Source of the DNA: Copromyces sp. CBS 386.78
Lineage: Eukaryota; Ascomycota; Sordariomycetes; Sordariales; Sordariaceae
Reading direction: 5' to 3'
Length of the DNA stretch: 64,000 nt
Assembly (NCBI GenBank): GCA_030685235.1
Contig: MU839081.1
Span: 620,001 to 684,000 of the forward strand
How positions within the stretch are numbered: position 1 is the first letter of the stretch; each line of letters opens with the position of its first letter. The notes under the pieces are model-generated. The model searched no databases, was not told the origin of the DNA, and worked only from the letters and a program-made list of their open reading frames with translations. Position numbers and translations under genes: made by a program. Of this stretch, positions 1 to 11,325 are shown in pieces.

Positions 1-329
1 GAAGGGGGAAGGAGGCGGTTGAGTTGGGACTGGAGTTGAGGGGGGGTGGGGAGAGACCGAAGTGGCTTGGAGCGTGTGGGTATTGAGGTTGGTGGATAAT
101 GATCATGGTTGAACGTGAGTTGCTTGTGGAAGTAGAGACTGTAGCGAGCATCTGGTACCGAAAGCATTTGCTGGTGGAATGGGCTTTAAGACTTGTACTT
201 ACGTACCCCAGAGCGACTGGCGTGCCATTATCAAATAAAAATCAATAATCAAGACAACTTCTCATTCGCTTGCTCCCATATCCAAGATTCTGCATGACCC
301 ATATCTCATCAAAATTAATCAAAACCCAT
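1..329. other. Intergenic, no gene seen
   Basis: The first 329 bases hold no convincing reading frame on either strand. The stretch starts G-rich and turns AT-rich near 235-270, where the 3' untranslated region of the leftward peptidase gene would lie. It may also contain the edge of a gene outside the window. Confidence 0.5.
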
Positions 330-1685
330 TCAAGCAGCAAGCGCATGCTTGATAAGCGTCTTATACCCCTCCACCGCCGTCTCCAAATCACCAACCTTCA
401 GTCCCTCATCATCACCATGCGCCACCAAGATGCTTCCAGGCCCATACAAATAACTGACATGATCACTGTCAAAGTTGGGCACATCCGTGCCATAGCTAGC
501 GACCATGGTCTCAAACCCGTCCACATCGCAATAACACTCCACGGGGCCATACCCGCCCGTCCACTCCATCGTGAACGCCTCTTGGTCGACCTCCTTCAAG
601 ATCTTGTCCACCGCCTCCCGCACAATATCCGCGCCCGTTGACTGGTTGCCCGCCGCCACCCGAATCGCCAGCTTCGCCTGCGCCTCCTTGGGAATCACGT
701 TCGCCGCCACGCCGCCTGAAATGGTGCCGATGTTCACCGTTGTGTTGCCGTAGCGGTCGGAGCTGCCTAGGTCTGCATCGATGATCTTGGCGAGCGCCTT
801 TACCAGTATTTCCGTAGCGCTCTTGAACAGCCACGGGTAGCCCGAGTGGCCGGCGATTCCCTGCGCCTTGAGCATACCGCCCGTGTGGCCCTTGTGGCCG
901 CAGCTGAGCTTGTTCTCTGTTGGTTCGCCGTAGATAGCTGCCTTGAAATGGGGAAGCTCCAACTCCTTCTTGCTCTTTTCTTTGTCGGCGTCGTTGTAAG
1001 CGGTGGAAAACGCCTTCATCCCATCGCCGCTGATCTCCTCGCCTACGACGAAGAGGAGCATCAGATCGGCTGGATCGACCTCTTTGGCGCGGATGAGCTC
1101 CTCGACCGCGACAATCTGCGCGGCCACGCTGGCTTTGGCGTCGACGGAGCCGCGCCCGCTGATGAAGGTGTCGGATGTGACCTCGTCTGACTCGGGGGTG
1201 CTGATGTGGTAGGGGATAAAAGGCGGGACGACGTCGATGTGCGAGGTTACCAGCACGCGCGGGCTGGAAAGGTTGTGCGAGCTGGGCCAGGCGAGCACGT
1301 TGAAGCGGCCTTGGGAGTGATCATCGTCGTCATTCTGAGAAGAGTCGGAGCTTTCGAGGAATTGGGCCTTGGCTACGTAGCCCAGGTTGTTGCGGAGGTA
1401 GTCGAGGAGGAACTTGCCGACTTCTTGCTCGGTGCGAGAGATGGAGGGGATTTCGATTAGGGATTTGTGGAGGGAGAGAAGGTTCTTGCGGTAGGATGGC
1501 GCATCTTCTTTGTTGGTAGTGGATGATAAGGTAGAGATCTGGAGGGGAGAGATGGACAAGGAGGAGGAGGAGGAGGCATCGCCGATGAGTGGGTGTTGGT
1601 GGTGGTTGTTGTCAATGACGAAGGCGGAGCTGGGGGAGAGAAGGGTGGTCCCCCAGAGGAGGAGAAGGTTGCATGTTGCTTTCAT
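330..1685 (-). CDS. Secreted M20-family metallopeptidase (ArgE/CPG2-like), 451 aa
   Basis: Single-exon gene for a zinc-dependent exopeptidase or amidase of family M20, which removes C-terminal residues or N-acyl groups. The dizinc ligands and catalytic residues are in order: H149-x-D151 in SHIDVVPP, bridging D182 in GRGSVDAK, catalytic EE at 216-217 in VGEEISGDG, E254 in YGEPTENK and the last ligand H423 in VAHGDDEG. I start at 1685 rather than the in-frame ATG at 1766, because MKATCNLLLLWGTTLLSPSSA at 1685 is a clear signal peptide, while the extra 27 residues would bury it. An Asp/Ser-rich loop near residues 113-125 looks low-complexity. The product is probably extracellular or vacuolar. 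Substrate cannot be told from sequence; acetylornithine deacetylase labels common for this group are not supported by a secreted protein. Confidence 0.85.
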   Translation of the reverse strand: MKATCNLLLLWGTTLLSPSSAFVIDNNHHQHPLIGDASSSSSLSISPLQISTLSSTTNKEDAPSYRKNLLSLHKSLIEIPSISRTEQEVGKFLLDYLRNNLGYVAKAQFLESSDSSQNDDDDHSQGRFNVLAWPSSHNLSSPRVLVTSHIDVVPPFIPYHISTPESDEVTSDTFISGRGSVDAKASVAAQIVAVEELIRAKEVDPADLMLLFVVGEEISGDGMKAFSTAYNDADKEKSKKELELPHFKAAIYGEPTENKLSCGHKGHTGGMLKAQGIAGHSGYPWLFKSATEILVKALAKIIDADLGSSDRYGNTTVNIGTISGGVAANVIPKEAQAKLAIRVAAGNQSTGADIVREAVDKILKEVDQEAFTMEWTGGYGPVECYCDVDGFETMVASYGTDVPNFDSDHVSYLYGPGSILVAHGDDEGLKVGDLETAVEGYKTLIKHALAA

Positions 1686-2133
1686 TCTGCGGGTATTTCC
1701 CTTGTGGTGTTCCAAGGGAAGGAAGAGGGAATGAAGAAGCAAACTTGTAGTTGTTTGGAATTCCAAGTTTTAACATGAAGTAAATATTTCCATCTCGAGT
1801 CGTAAGAGTTGTGACCGCAATTGCGAATGTCGAACCCCACACCGGCCGGGTCCGCATGCGGTAGCGGCCTAGAGGTAGCGGGAGCTGGAGAGGTCCACTG
1901 TTTGGAGAATCCCCAATCGCCCACCCCTGCGTGGCCCTGCCAAGACATGGGAGTGGGGACTGTAAGTAAACAAACATCTCCAGGTGACGACGATGCTTGA
2001 AACATCGATCCTCCTCGAGTCTCACACCTCAAGTGCGGAATGGCACTCGTAATTTTGCCCAATAAAACATCCTACGCCTCCCACTCAACGCCGGAACTAT
2101 ATCCCAAAGTCTAGCCGCCATGTCTAGGTATAT
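1686..2133. other. Intergenic between peptidase start and MRI1 stop
   Basis: About 450 bases holding the 5' leader of the leftward peptidase and the 3' region of the leftward MRI1. An alternative in-frame ATG for the peptidase lies at 1766. No other feature seen. Confidence 0.5.
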
Positions 2134-3364
2134 CTACTGGAACCTCTCGGGCATCAAGTCCTCAAAGTGGAACTTGCCATCCTCTCCCTTCACGACAGTG
2201 CCCTTCTCCGTAACAATGGCATCGATGTACTCGTGGGGAGTGACATCGAAACCAGGGTTCCAGACACCGATCCTCTGGTCAGCAATCGCCACTCTGACAG
2301 ACTTGCTGGTGTCGATGGAGCCATCCGCGTTAACAACAGCGCCGCTAATCTGAGTCAGCTCCTCACGCTTGCGCTGCTCGATCTCGATCTCGTCGCCAGT
2401 CAGGGTGTCAACGTCAATGCTGGTGGTAGGGGCAGCAACCATGAACTTGATGCCGTGGTGCTTGGCGAGGACGGCAAGCTGGTACGTTCCGATCTTGTTG
2501 GCTGTGTCACCGTTGCGGACGACACGGTCGGCACCGACGATAACCGCGGCAATGTTCTCCTCGGCCTTGCGCAGACGGAACAGGGCGGCGGCCATGCTGT
2601 CGGTGATCAGGGTGGACGGGATGCCCTCGTGGACAAGCTCAAAAGCAGTCAAACGGCTGCCCTGGTTGTAAGGGCGGGTCTCGGTGCAGTAGGCGTGTCT
2701 GAGGAGGCCCTCGTCACGGAGGGTGCGGATGATACCGAGGGCGGTGCCGTGGCCCGAGGTGGCGAGAGAGCCCGTGTTGCAGTGGGTGATGACAGTAATC
2801 TTGCTGTCGTCGGTGATCTTGTACTGCTCCTGAAGCCACTTGGCGCCGAAAGCACCAATCGACTTGTTGGTCTTGAGATCCTTGGCAAGAATCTCCTCAG
2901 AGGCCTCGATGAAAGCCCTGATGATGGCTTCCTTGGCTTCGGCGTCCGTCAGGCCCTCAGTCTTGACATCGCGAACGGTCTTCTTGAGCAACTTGACGGC
3001 GTTGCCAAGATCAACAGCAGTTGGCCTGGACTCATAGAGGTAGTCTAGACGGCCATCAATGTACTCGATGACATGCTCAGTGCCAGTGGCAGTGCAGCTG
3101 CCGTTGTGAAGCTCAACGGAAGCAGCCAAAGCAGCAACAATGGCAATAGCGGGAGCACCTGCGGTCTTTTGTTTAGTACTGATGTCATTTGGCTTTACTG
3201 TGTAATGGTTGCATAAACTCACCTCTGACTCTCATGGCCTTGATGCAGTCAAAAGCCTCCTCGCTGGTGGAGACCTCATCGTAGTGGTGCTCATGAGGGA
3301 GTCTCAGCTGGTCCAGGACCTCCAACTTGCCCCGGGTATACTTGATGGCTTCGAGAGCAGACAT
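2134..3364 (-). CDS. MRI1: Methylthioribose-1-phosphate isomerase, 388 aa
   Basis: Converts 5-methylthioribose-1-phosphate to 5-methylthioribulose-1-phosphate in the methionine salvage pathway (cytosol, nucleus). Two exons: 3223-3364 and 2134-3158, joined across a 64-nt GT-AG intron that restores the reading ...AMRVRG-APAIAIV.... Family signatures are all present: HCNTGSLAT with the catalytic Cys174, TRPYNQGSRLTAFEL, and VGADRV with the catalytic Asp258 followed by NGDTANKIGTY. Length matches the family. The start MSALEAIKYTRGKLEVLDQLRLP is the usual N-terminus; an in-frame ATG upstream at 3445 reads into non-conserved sequence. It is related to eIF2B alpha-type subunits, but the catalytic Cys and Asp place it as the isomerase. 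Confidence 0.96.
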
Positions 3365-3909
3365 GGTGTTGATATTGAAGTGGGAGAGGCCTGGGGCCGG
3401 AAAGGAACCAAAAACAAACAAATGTCTTGGTCTATGAGACACCAAAGGTTTTATAGGCTGGAGATATGTTCAAGAAAAGTAGAGACTTTCAGAAAGGCCC
3501 TCAGAATTGTCCCTGTCGGCTTCTTATTCCTCAAGGTTCTCACTCGAGAAACTGAGGATTAAAAAGACGCCCCACAAGCCGCCACCCAGAAACAATCGCA
3601 TCGTCTGATTGGTTAGAATTTCTCATGTATAAGTTGCGCTAAGAAAAGCAGCGTAGCATGGGACTAAACCACAATTGGGGTTGCCGACAAGGTATACCTT
3701 GAGCTTAATCGGTACCATAGCTGCTGGCCGTCACACCGATACAGGGACAGCTTTACATGCCGCTGTACGGTAACTTCAACAAAACAACTAAAAACGAACA
3801 AGACAAGACGTTTTTGCCATCACCCAACTAGCGCACCGGTTGATACCTCTCTAGAGATAACACCCGAGTGTCATGCCATAGAATCTCGCCCCAGACGGAG
3901 CTGTCCAGT
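3365..3909. promoter_or_regulatory. Shared divergent promoter of MRI1 and TRS130
   Basis: 545 bases separate the start codons of the divergently read MRI1 and TRS130, so both 5' leaders and promoters must lie here. I see no clear TATA box or repeated operator. That it is a bidirectional promoter is inferred from layout only. Confidence 0.45.
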
Positions 3910-6900
3910 ATGGAACAGCCATTCTCTTCTTCCAAGGTCACAGGTTCGAAGCTCCCTAATACGATGTCGTCTCTCGGCGCATTCCATGTGCACCAAAGAG
4001 AAGCACTGCTAACTTGTGCATGCCGACGTCCACAGTCGAGTACTTCGATCCCCACGATGTCTACAAGCTCCTTTCGCCGGGCCTGATCCCCCGACTGCCC
4101 CTCCGCGACCTCAACTGGCAGTCTCACGCAGGCCCCGTGCGCTCCATCAACACCCTCCACGTCGAACTCGTTCCCGCCGATCAAGCTGGCGCCGTCGATC
4201 GATCTTCGGTTCTCTCGCCCACCCCCGATAGCAAAGCCCCAGGCCATGGCCATGGAGACAGCACTGCTAGCCGCGACGATGGCTTCTCTACAACGCCCAT
4301 TGGTGCTGGTCGTGGTAGCTCCATCGACAACGCTGGGCCGTTGGGCGCGATTCGTAACTCCGGGCCCGTAATGCCCAAAGAACGGCGACATCAAATCCCC
4401 GGTCTACGACGCACTCCTTACCTCAAGGTCTTGTTCGTCAGGTGCGACGACAACGATGCATACAAGTTGACAACAAGAGCCGAGATTCGCGAATGGATCA
4501 AGGCAAACACTCCTTCATCCACGCTGGCGAAGGCCGTGAGCAACGCAGAAAACCATGACGCCTTTGAATGGTTGATCGTTCACGTTGTTATACCCAACAC
4601 TGTCGCTGCCACTCAGCCGCGGTCGAGCGGGAGCAAAGCGGCCGACTCGAGTTCCGAAAAGACATCGGCTCTCAAGTGGCGGACTGGGTCCAGCACTCTG
4701 TTGGAGAAGCTCCGCAATGACTTCAACGGTACGGGCAAGGGTGCTATTGACCGCGTGAGGCAGATCCGCATCGGCATCAACGACGTCCCATACGATCTCC
4801 TTCCTCGCGTCGTTCCCGCCGTGCCAACTGGCTACCACGAGACAGAGCAGGATAGCGAGAATGCCTGGCAGGACTTGATTGGGAAAATCAAGGAGCTCAT
4901 TCTATCGAGTTTCGACACCCGCGTTACCCAGTACGAGGAGGACATAAAGGACAAGGATGCCCAAAGGGGCTTGCCTGGCTGGAACTTCTGCACCTTTTTC
5001 ATCTTGAAGGAAGGATTGGCTCGAGGTTTTGAAAGCGTGGGCCTTGTAGAGGACGCCCTGGTTGGCTACGACGAGCTTAGCATTGGCCTAGATGCTATCA
5101 TCAAGGAGCAAGCCATTTCTGGCTCGGCCGAAGCCCATGGTGGAGCTCTTCTCGACTATACTGAAGAACTGAAGACGCTTGCCGAGCACGCCGCGAGCCA
5201 GATCTTTTCAGGAAGTATGGAGTTCGAAGACGAGGAGACTGTTGATCTCCAGACTAGCAAGCGGGTCAAAGACATGGATCCCTTCGGCGCTATTCCCATC
5301 AGCTCAACCAAGAAACCATATCGCGAACTGATTCTCGCCAATAACATCTCGCTCTTCGACTTCAGATGCTACATTTTCTCCCGTCAGGTAGCCCTCCTTC
5401 TGCGGCTTGGCAACGCATGGTCAACCAGAGAGGAGCTCCTTGCCAAACTCAAGGAACAACAAGACTTGGCTCCTCGGGGCGTCGCGCCCAGGGCACCACC
5501 GCCAAAACAGGCCTCGGATGAATCTGAGAATCTCTCACAGCTTGCCGAGATCTGTAGGAGGACATTAGAGTTTGTCCCTGCAGTCTCCATGCTCATCCGC
5601 AAGGACATTCTAGCGGCCTTGGGACTGGGGAAGGGAGGCGTCGGGGCCGGTGATGATTATGAGAAGATCGACCCAGTACTGGCTGAGGTTATTGACAACA
5701 TCGTTGCTTCATTCGCCTTTTCCGTCGCGCAGCAAATCCTTGCCCAGACTTCCACCAAGTCTTTGCAAATCCCTGCCCCCATGCTGGCTTCTTCTGGTGA
5801 CAACGAGCAAAAATCCGCGATCCCGGAACCAAAAACCATGATGCATCCCGCGCGGACGTCGTCCATCCCCTTACGCCAATCTATACAACGTCCTCCGCCC
5901 AGCCCTGTTGGCTTTCCCGGGCCTGGTCGTAAGGATAGCGTGAATGATGGCGAGTATGGCATGGCTCAGTTCCTTAAGACGGGGCTCGAGGAGTTGGCCG
6001 CGAGACGAGCTGAGCTGTATACGCTGTCTCGAAACGTCCTTGAAGAATGTGGTAAAAGACGAGGCTGGACTAACGGTTGGGCCGCGGTACCCATTGTAGA
6101 GAGTGGCGCTTCCGACTTGCAAGAAATCAGCCTCGATGACGAGCCAGAGTCGGAAGCGAGACCCGCAGCAGAAGTCAGCGTCTCCCTTCAGGCATCAGTA
6201 TCTGGTGTAGGAAATGAGTTGCTACGCACTGCACTCGACAACAAGGATGACTTCTACCGACTGTACGAGACGTTAACCGATAAGGCGATGCGTCACTACT
6301 CTGTCGCCAAGTATGATCACTCAGTCCAAGCAACCAAGGCTGACCTTGCGGTTCTCAAATTTCATCTATTGGAGTACAAGGAGGCCGAGTATTACTTCTA
6401 CCATACAATCCCATTCTTTGGGGGATGTTCGTGGAGTCTGCTCGAGCTTTCCATGCTCGTCATGTATGCCAGGTGTTTGAAGGAAATGGGGAGACAAGAA
6501 GACTACGTCACCAAGGCCCTTCGCCAGCTCCTGACAAAGGCTGCAGCAGCTGAGCGGGATAGGTTACAGCAAAAGTCGATGGTCCGTATTGGCAACGGGT
6601 CAGCAACACAATACCCAGAAAGGTCGGCGATATCTGGCTTCCTCGCCGATATGCTGACGGTTTCGGCGACACTAGAGAAGGAGGTCAAAATACCATTAAC
6701 CTACTTCTTTGGTGAAGTTGAGCTTGACGGACCGCCGACCTATGACGATGATCAAGATAGTTTCTCGCTCACGCTGAAGCTTAGGAGTCTTCTCGTTGAC
6801 GAGTTTGACGCAGGGTCTGTCAGCCTCCGTATATCCAGCCCTGGGTTTGGCGGAAACAAGGAGATTTGGGTGCAAGCCAAAGGCCCCGTGACAATCAAGC

Positions 6901-8852
6901 CTGGTCGGAACAAGGTTCCACTGCAAAGCAACATGTTGATGCCAGGAAACTACGAAGTTGACCAGATCCGCATCAAGAGCAGCAATGTCTTGCTGCACTT
7001 TGAGCGTGAGCTTGGGCAAGTGGTGGAAAAGCCATTCCCTGTCCTGCAAAACCCTGTTGTGACGCTTTACCAACGCACGAGCTCGCTTGACGTCCGCCTT
7101 TCCAGCAGCAAGGACATCCGATTGGACTCAAACAACATGTTGGAAGTTGAGGTCATGACTGGCTGGAACGAGATTATGAGTGCTGAGGTGAAGATCAAGT
7201 CGGCAACGGGAGGCTTGCGGCTCCTAATGGGGGATGCTGTAATCCCGGACGAATCGGCAGGGAAGTCAAAGAAAGCCGAGGGTGGAACATTCACGTTTGG
7301 GGCCATCACAAGAGACAGCTCCGTCAAGATCAGATTCCCCTTCAAGATGGAGCAGGACGTACTCAACGTTGCTGTCAAGGTTGAAGTAACATACTCAACC
7401 GATAAGGGGACCTTCACATTCTTCAAGACCTCTTCGGTCTCCATTGCTCTCGCACTAGGAGTCAACGTTCAGGACGTGTTCAAGCATAAAGCGCTGTTCT
7501 CTCGGTTCACCGTCTCCACTGCCAGCCCGAGTCCCTTGAGGCTGTACAGGAGCGAGCTTATCCCGTCAGACATCTTTGAGTCTCATTACGGGATACCACC
7601 AAGCGACCCAGTAGCTATCTTCCCCAAGCAGCCAGCCAGTCTACTATACAAGATTACCAAGAAACCCGGGGTCACTATTACCTCCAGCACGCAGAAGACT
7701 CTCTACTTGAAGCTCTGGTACAGTGTCCTACAAGACGAGATCGAACATCTCCTCGACAAGACCCTCACCAAAGACCTCGCAGACACTCCTCTGCAACAGT
7801 ACTCTAAACTGATCGTCTACAAAGTCCTCGCCTGGGGCCAAAAGCGGCTAACAGCCTACGAGCTCGAGAAGTGCACTCTGCTCGGCGAGCTTTCCACCTC
7901 TTTCCTGTTTGACATCAACTGGGCAACCCAATTCCCCGGCATCGGGCCCACGTCTAGTTCCTCTCTCAAAGGCGAAGACAGCCACCAAATTGCCGCCCAA
8001 CTGGCCACCTTCCTGCGCTCCTGGCTGCTCGCCAACCCCGTGCTGCCCTTATCCGTTCCCTCTTCTTCCTCCTCCGCCGACAGCAGTAACCCCCTAATTA
8101 GCACAATCCTAATCCCCGTCGACATTCCCTCCATCAACATCGTCCACACCACCGACATCCTCTTCCAACAACCTCCCTTCCCCATCAACGCCAACGAAAA
8201 CTCCCACCACTCCACCTCTTCCAAGACTCTTGAAGGAGGCCAAGGCCACCCAACCTTCATAATCAACCAACAACTCCCCGCCACCCTGCGTCTCAAATGG
8301 ACGCGCATCTGGGACACCTCCTTCCCTGCCTCTCCTCAACGCTCCGAAGACCTGGAATTCAGCTACGAGATTAATGCCCCGGCTGATACGTGGTTGGTGG
8401 GCGGAAGGAGGAAGGGGCATTTTGTTATTCCTGCTTTATCTCACCCCTCCTCTCCCGATTCTCCTGAAGATGAAAGGGAGAAGAACAAGGAGAGTTCAAC
8501 CCCCCAAACAGAAGCCGACATCCCCCTCCTTCTCATCCCCCTTCGCGAAGGCTATCTCCCCTACCCCTCTGTCGACATAAAGCAAGTCAAGTCGTCGTCA
8601 TCCTCATCCTCTTCCACTTCCCCCACCAGAACCACCGAGGGACAAGGACAGGGGCAAGGAGGAGGAAGTGCAGGTGCAGTACACGGACACTGCGAAACAG
8701 ACAACAGGAACTTGGGAGAGGTGGTGCAAGTTATCAGCGATCGAGCGAGGGTGACGCTGAGCTTGGACGCGAGCGGACCGGCGGGGGGGCCGTTGGTGTT
8801 GGAGTGTGAGAGGGTTGGGTTGGAGGGCGAGGGGGGTATGGTCGTTGCGTAA
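3910..8852 (+). CDS. TRS130: TRAPP II complex subunit TRS130/TRAPPC10, 1616 aa
   Basis: Large tethering subunit of TRAPP II, the Golgi complex that activates Rab GTPases of the Ypt31/Rab11 class. Two exons: a tiny first exon 3910-3943 (11 codons, MEQPFSSSKVT) and 4036-8852. The 92-nt intron has a GTTCGA donor, a good GCTAAC branch site near 4006 and CAG acceptor; splicing gives SSSKVTVEYFDP, which fits my recollection of fungal homologues. The N-terminal third has the conserved block DPFGAIPISSTKKPYRELIL with ISLFDFRCYIFSRQVALLLRLG; the C-terminal half is beta-rich, followed by Ser/Gly low complexity near residues 1520-1560 and a conserved end ...VTLSLDASGPAGGPLVLECE. The stop codon overlaps a perfect GTAAGT donor-like site (8849-8854), so a further 3' exon cannot be fully excluded. 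Without the first exon, translation could start at the ATG at 4020. Confidence 0.9.
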
Positions 8853-8888
8853 GTCTAGTTTTTGAATGTTTTGGTACAAGGAAGGAGG

Positions 8889-8926
<38 letters not shown>

Positions 8927-9503
8927 CAGGTTACCTAGAGCCTTTTAAAACATTTTCTATCATTTAGGGGTTATCATCGTAGAATTTGAGACAATAAATA
9001 GGTTAAACCGCTTAGGTCTTTTGGTCTGGACGACAGACAAGAAATATACTGCACGGATAACTTAAACTAGATAGGTGGAGTTCATGGGTTGTAGTTGTAT
9101 GTGCCAATACCTACTACCTACATGCACAGGTCTCATAGATAGAGAGAGAAGGGGTACACGTACGATGACCTTGGGCACATTTGTGGTTCTTACGGTGATT
9201 GATGCCTTACCCGTTTTTTTTTTAGCAGCTACTATTTGCTTCCTCATCGTATGATCCTCGGCTTCGATCGCATACTATGCATGATGCACCCTAAGATATG
9301 GGCATTACGAGACCTTGAGAAGAGCAAGTGAGGCAATTGTATACGTTATTGTACCGCATTTTCTCTAGCGTAAGGCTCATCTCTCATCTCTCTTCTCTTA
9401 TTTCTTACTCGATCTCATAACGATTACTCGGCACGGAGGTTCTCAGACCATCTAGGGATAAGATAATATGATCTAGTACCTAGACTGATTTGTGAACGAC
9501 CCT
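8853..9503. other. Intergenic between convergent TRS130 and RPN3
   Basis: About 650 bases between two convergent genes, so it holds two 3' untranslated regions. Contains the GTT microsatellite noted separately. No reading frame of note. Confidence 0.5.
8888..8926. repeat. (GTT)13 microsatellite
   Basis: Thirteen uninterrupted GTT units starting 36 bases after the TRS130 stop codon, so probably in its 3' untranslated region. Likely length-polymorphic between strains. Confidence 0.95.
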
Positions 9504-11325
9504 TTAAATACCCTCAAAGTCACCGCCGAGATCATCCTCATCCAGATCGCCCTCCTGTATCTCCTTGGCCAAGTCACGCTCGCGCTCTCTTGCTTCCTGG
9601 GCATTCTTAAGTTCGAGCCGGTGCTGGTTCATGGGGAAACGCATGGCCTAGAGTAGAATGACAATGTTAGCGAACCGTTATTATCTTTATTTAATCATGG
9701 AAAGGAGAGGAGCATACCTTGACACTCTCATCATGCAAAGCCAAGCAGGCGCGGATGCGATCATGGAACGCCTCCGCCGGCTCGCTGGTGGCATACACGT
9801 CGCCCACCTCCTTGCTCTTCATGAACCCACGCTCCCTGTCGAGCGTAGCCTCAATGACGCCATCCCTGATCGCCTTGGCCACAATGTACTCGGCGCTCTC
9901 CTCACTGCCGAGGTGCAGACGAATGCAGATGTCGCGGAGCGAGATGCGGCTGTAGCTCAAGCTCATCATGCGGATGCCCGTCTTGATGACGTTCTGGCGC
10001 AGGCGCAGGATCAGGCTGTAGGTGCCGTCGCGGCGGAAGGTGTCCGCGTGCTTGGCAATGGTGGTCTCGAAGTCCTCGAGGTTGCCGACGCGCACGGCGC
10101 GGACGAGGAGGAAGTACGGATGGAGCGTGGCTTCCATGGTCGGTTGGCGGAAGGTGGCGCGGTCGGGGATGTCGCCCATCAGGAGCTCGACGACGAGCAA
10201 GAGCTTGGTCGCCGTCTGGCTGAAGCCAAGCGCAGAGGCGCTCGAGGGAGCCTTCCGTGTCGCCGCGGTCAGATGCTCATGGGCCTCGGTGTACCGTAGT
10301 TGAATAGCCCGGACACGGCCGAGGTAGTACAGGAAACGCGCAACCTGGTTGTTGGCGGCGTTCTCGGGGAACTGCGTATGCTGCACCAGCAGATCGGCCT
10401 GGGAGATGTGCGACGTGAGTAGGTAGCTGCGGAGCAGGAGGACGATGACGGAAGATTGGGTGTCGATATCCTTTCGTAGCACGGCGGTTCGGAGAGCGGC
10501 GAGGAGGATCGGGCGGATCGAGACAATCGGCGACTGGGGCGACGGCGGGAGGGGAGCGAGCTGCTCGGCAAAGAGCGAGAAGTAGAAGTACACCTTGGCC
10601 GAGAGGCTGTCTAATGTGCGGCGGTTGAGGGACTGGACGCGCTCGGACAGGAAACGCGACAGGGCGAATCCGCGCTGGAACTGTTTGATGTCGTAGAGGT
10701 GGACCTGCGCCAGAATGCCCAGGAAGATGTCGATCTCGGGGATAACCTCCTTGGCCTCTTTCTTGCCACCGTTCTTAGCTGGCGACTTGGATCCCGAGTC
10801 GATCTCCATCTCTGAGCTAGACTGACCGCCGAGAGTAACATCTGGCCGGTCGACAGCGAGCAGCAGGTGCTTAGCAATCTGAGTATTGGGTGACGAAGCA
10901 GAGAAGGTTTCTGAGACGACTTGTGCGAGGATGTCGGGTGTCAAGCGTTTCCGGATGGACGAGATGGATCGCAGAGCCCGCAGAGAGAATCTGGCATCGA
11001 ACAGAGCAACCGCACGGTCTAGCAGCGCAAAGTTGCTGTTGATATCTGCGCAAGCAAGCAAAGGTTAGTTGGGCCCAGAGATGTGAGAAAAACAACTACA
11101 TGTAGAAGCTGGGGACTGGAAAGCTATCGTACCGCTGATGGTTTGGGCGACGGGGTCGACCTTGGCCTCAGCCTCGCCGGCCTTGGTGTCGTCTCCCATG
11201 GCAATGTCGCCATCGGCGTCGTTGGGGGCTTGCGCAGAGCTCTGCTTGTTCTTGGGAGGGGGCACAACGACGGTCATCTCGTCCTCGCCTTGCTTTCCCG
11301 ACTTCTTGTGATCCTTGTCCGTCAT
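9504..11325 (-). CDS. RPN3: 26S proteasome regulatory (lid) subunit Rpn3/PSMD3, 554 aa
   Basis: Non-ATPase subunit of the 19S lid, a PCI-domain scaffold protein. Three exons: 11133-11325, 9718-11045 and 9504-9647, with introns of 87 and 70 nt, both with CTAAC-type branch sites. Splicing joins ...VAQTIS to DINSNFALLDRAVALFDARF and ...ALHDESVK to AMRFPMNQHRLELKNAQEA. The N-terminal 64 residues are a charged tail. The helical-repeat body holds RFSLRALRSISSIRKRLTP, and the C-terminal PCI region holds SLSYSRISLRDICIRLHLGS and the winged-helix segment IRDGVIEATLDRERGFM. The acidic C-terminus EGDLDEDDLGGDFEGI is typical. Length is close to yeast Rpn3 (523 aa). I chose the ATG at 11325 because MTDKDHKKSG begins the tail; an in-frame ATG at 11349 adds eight residues. 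I saw no PACE-like proteasome control element upstream. Confidence 0.95.

Noticed and set aside
2167..3048. 293-codon + strand open frame over MRI1
   Set aside because: Antisense shadow of a clearly identified conserved gene; no recognisable motif.
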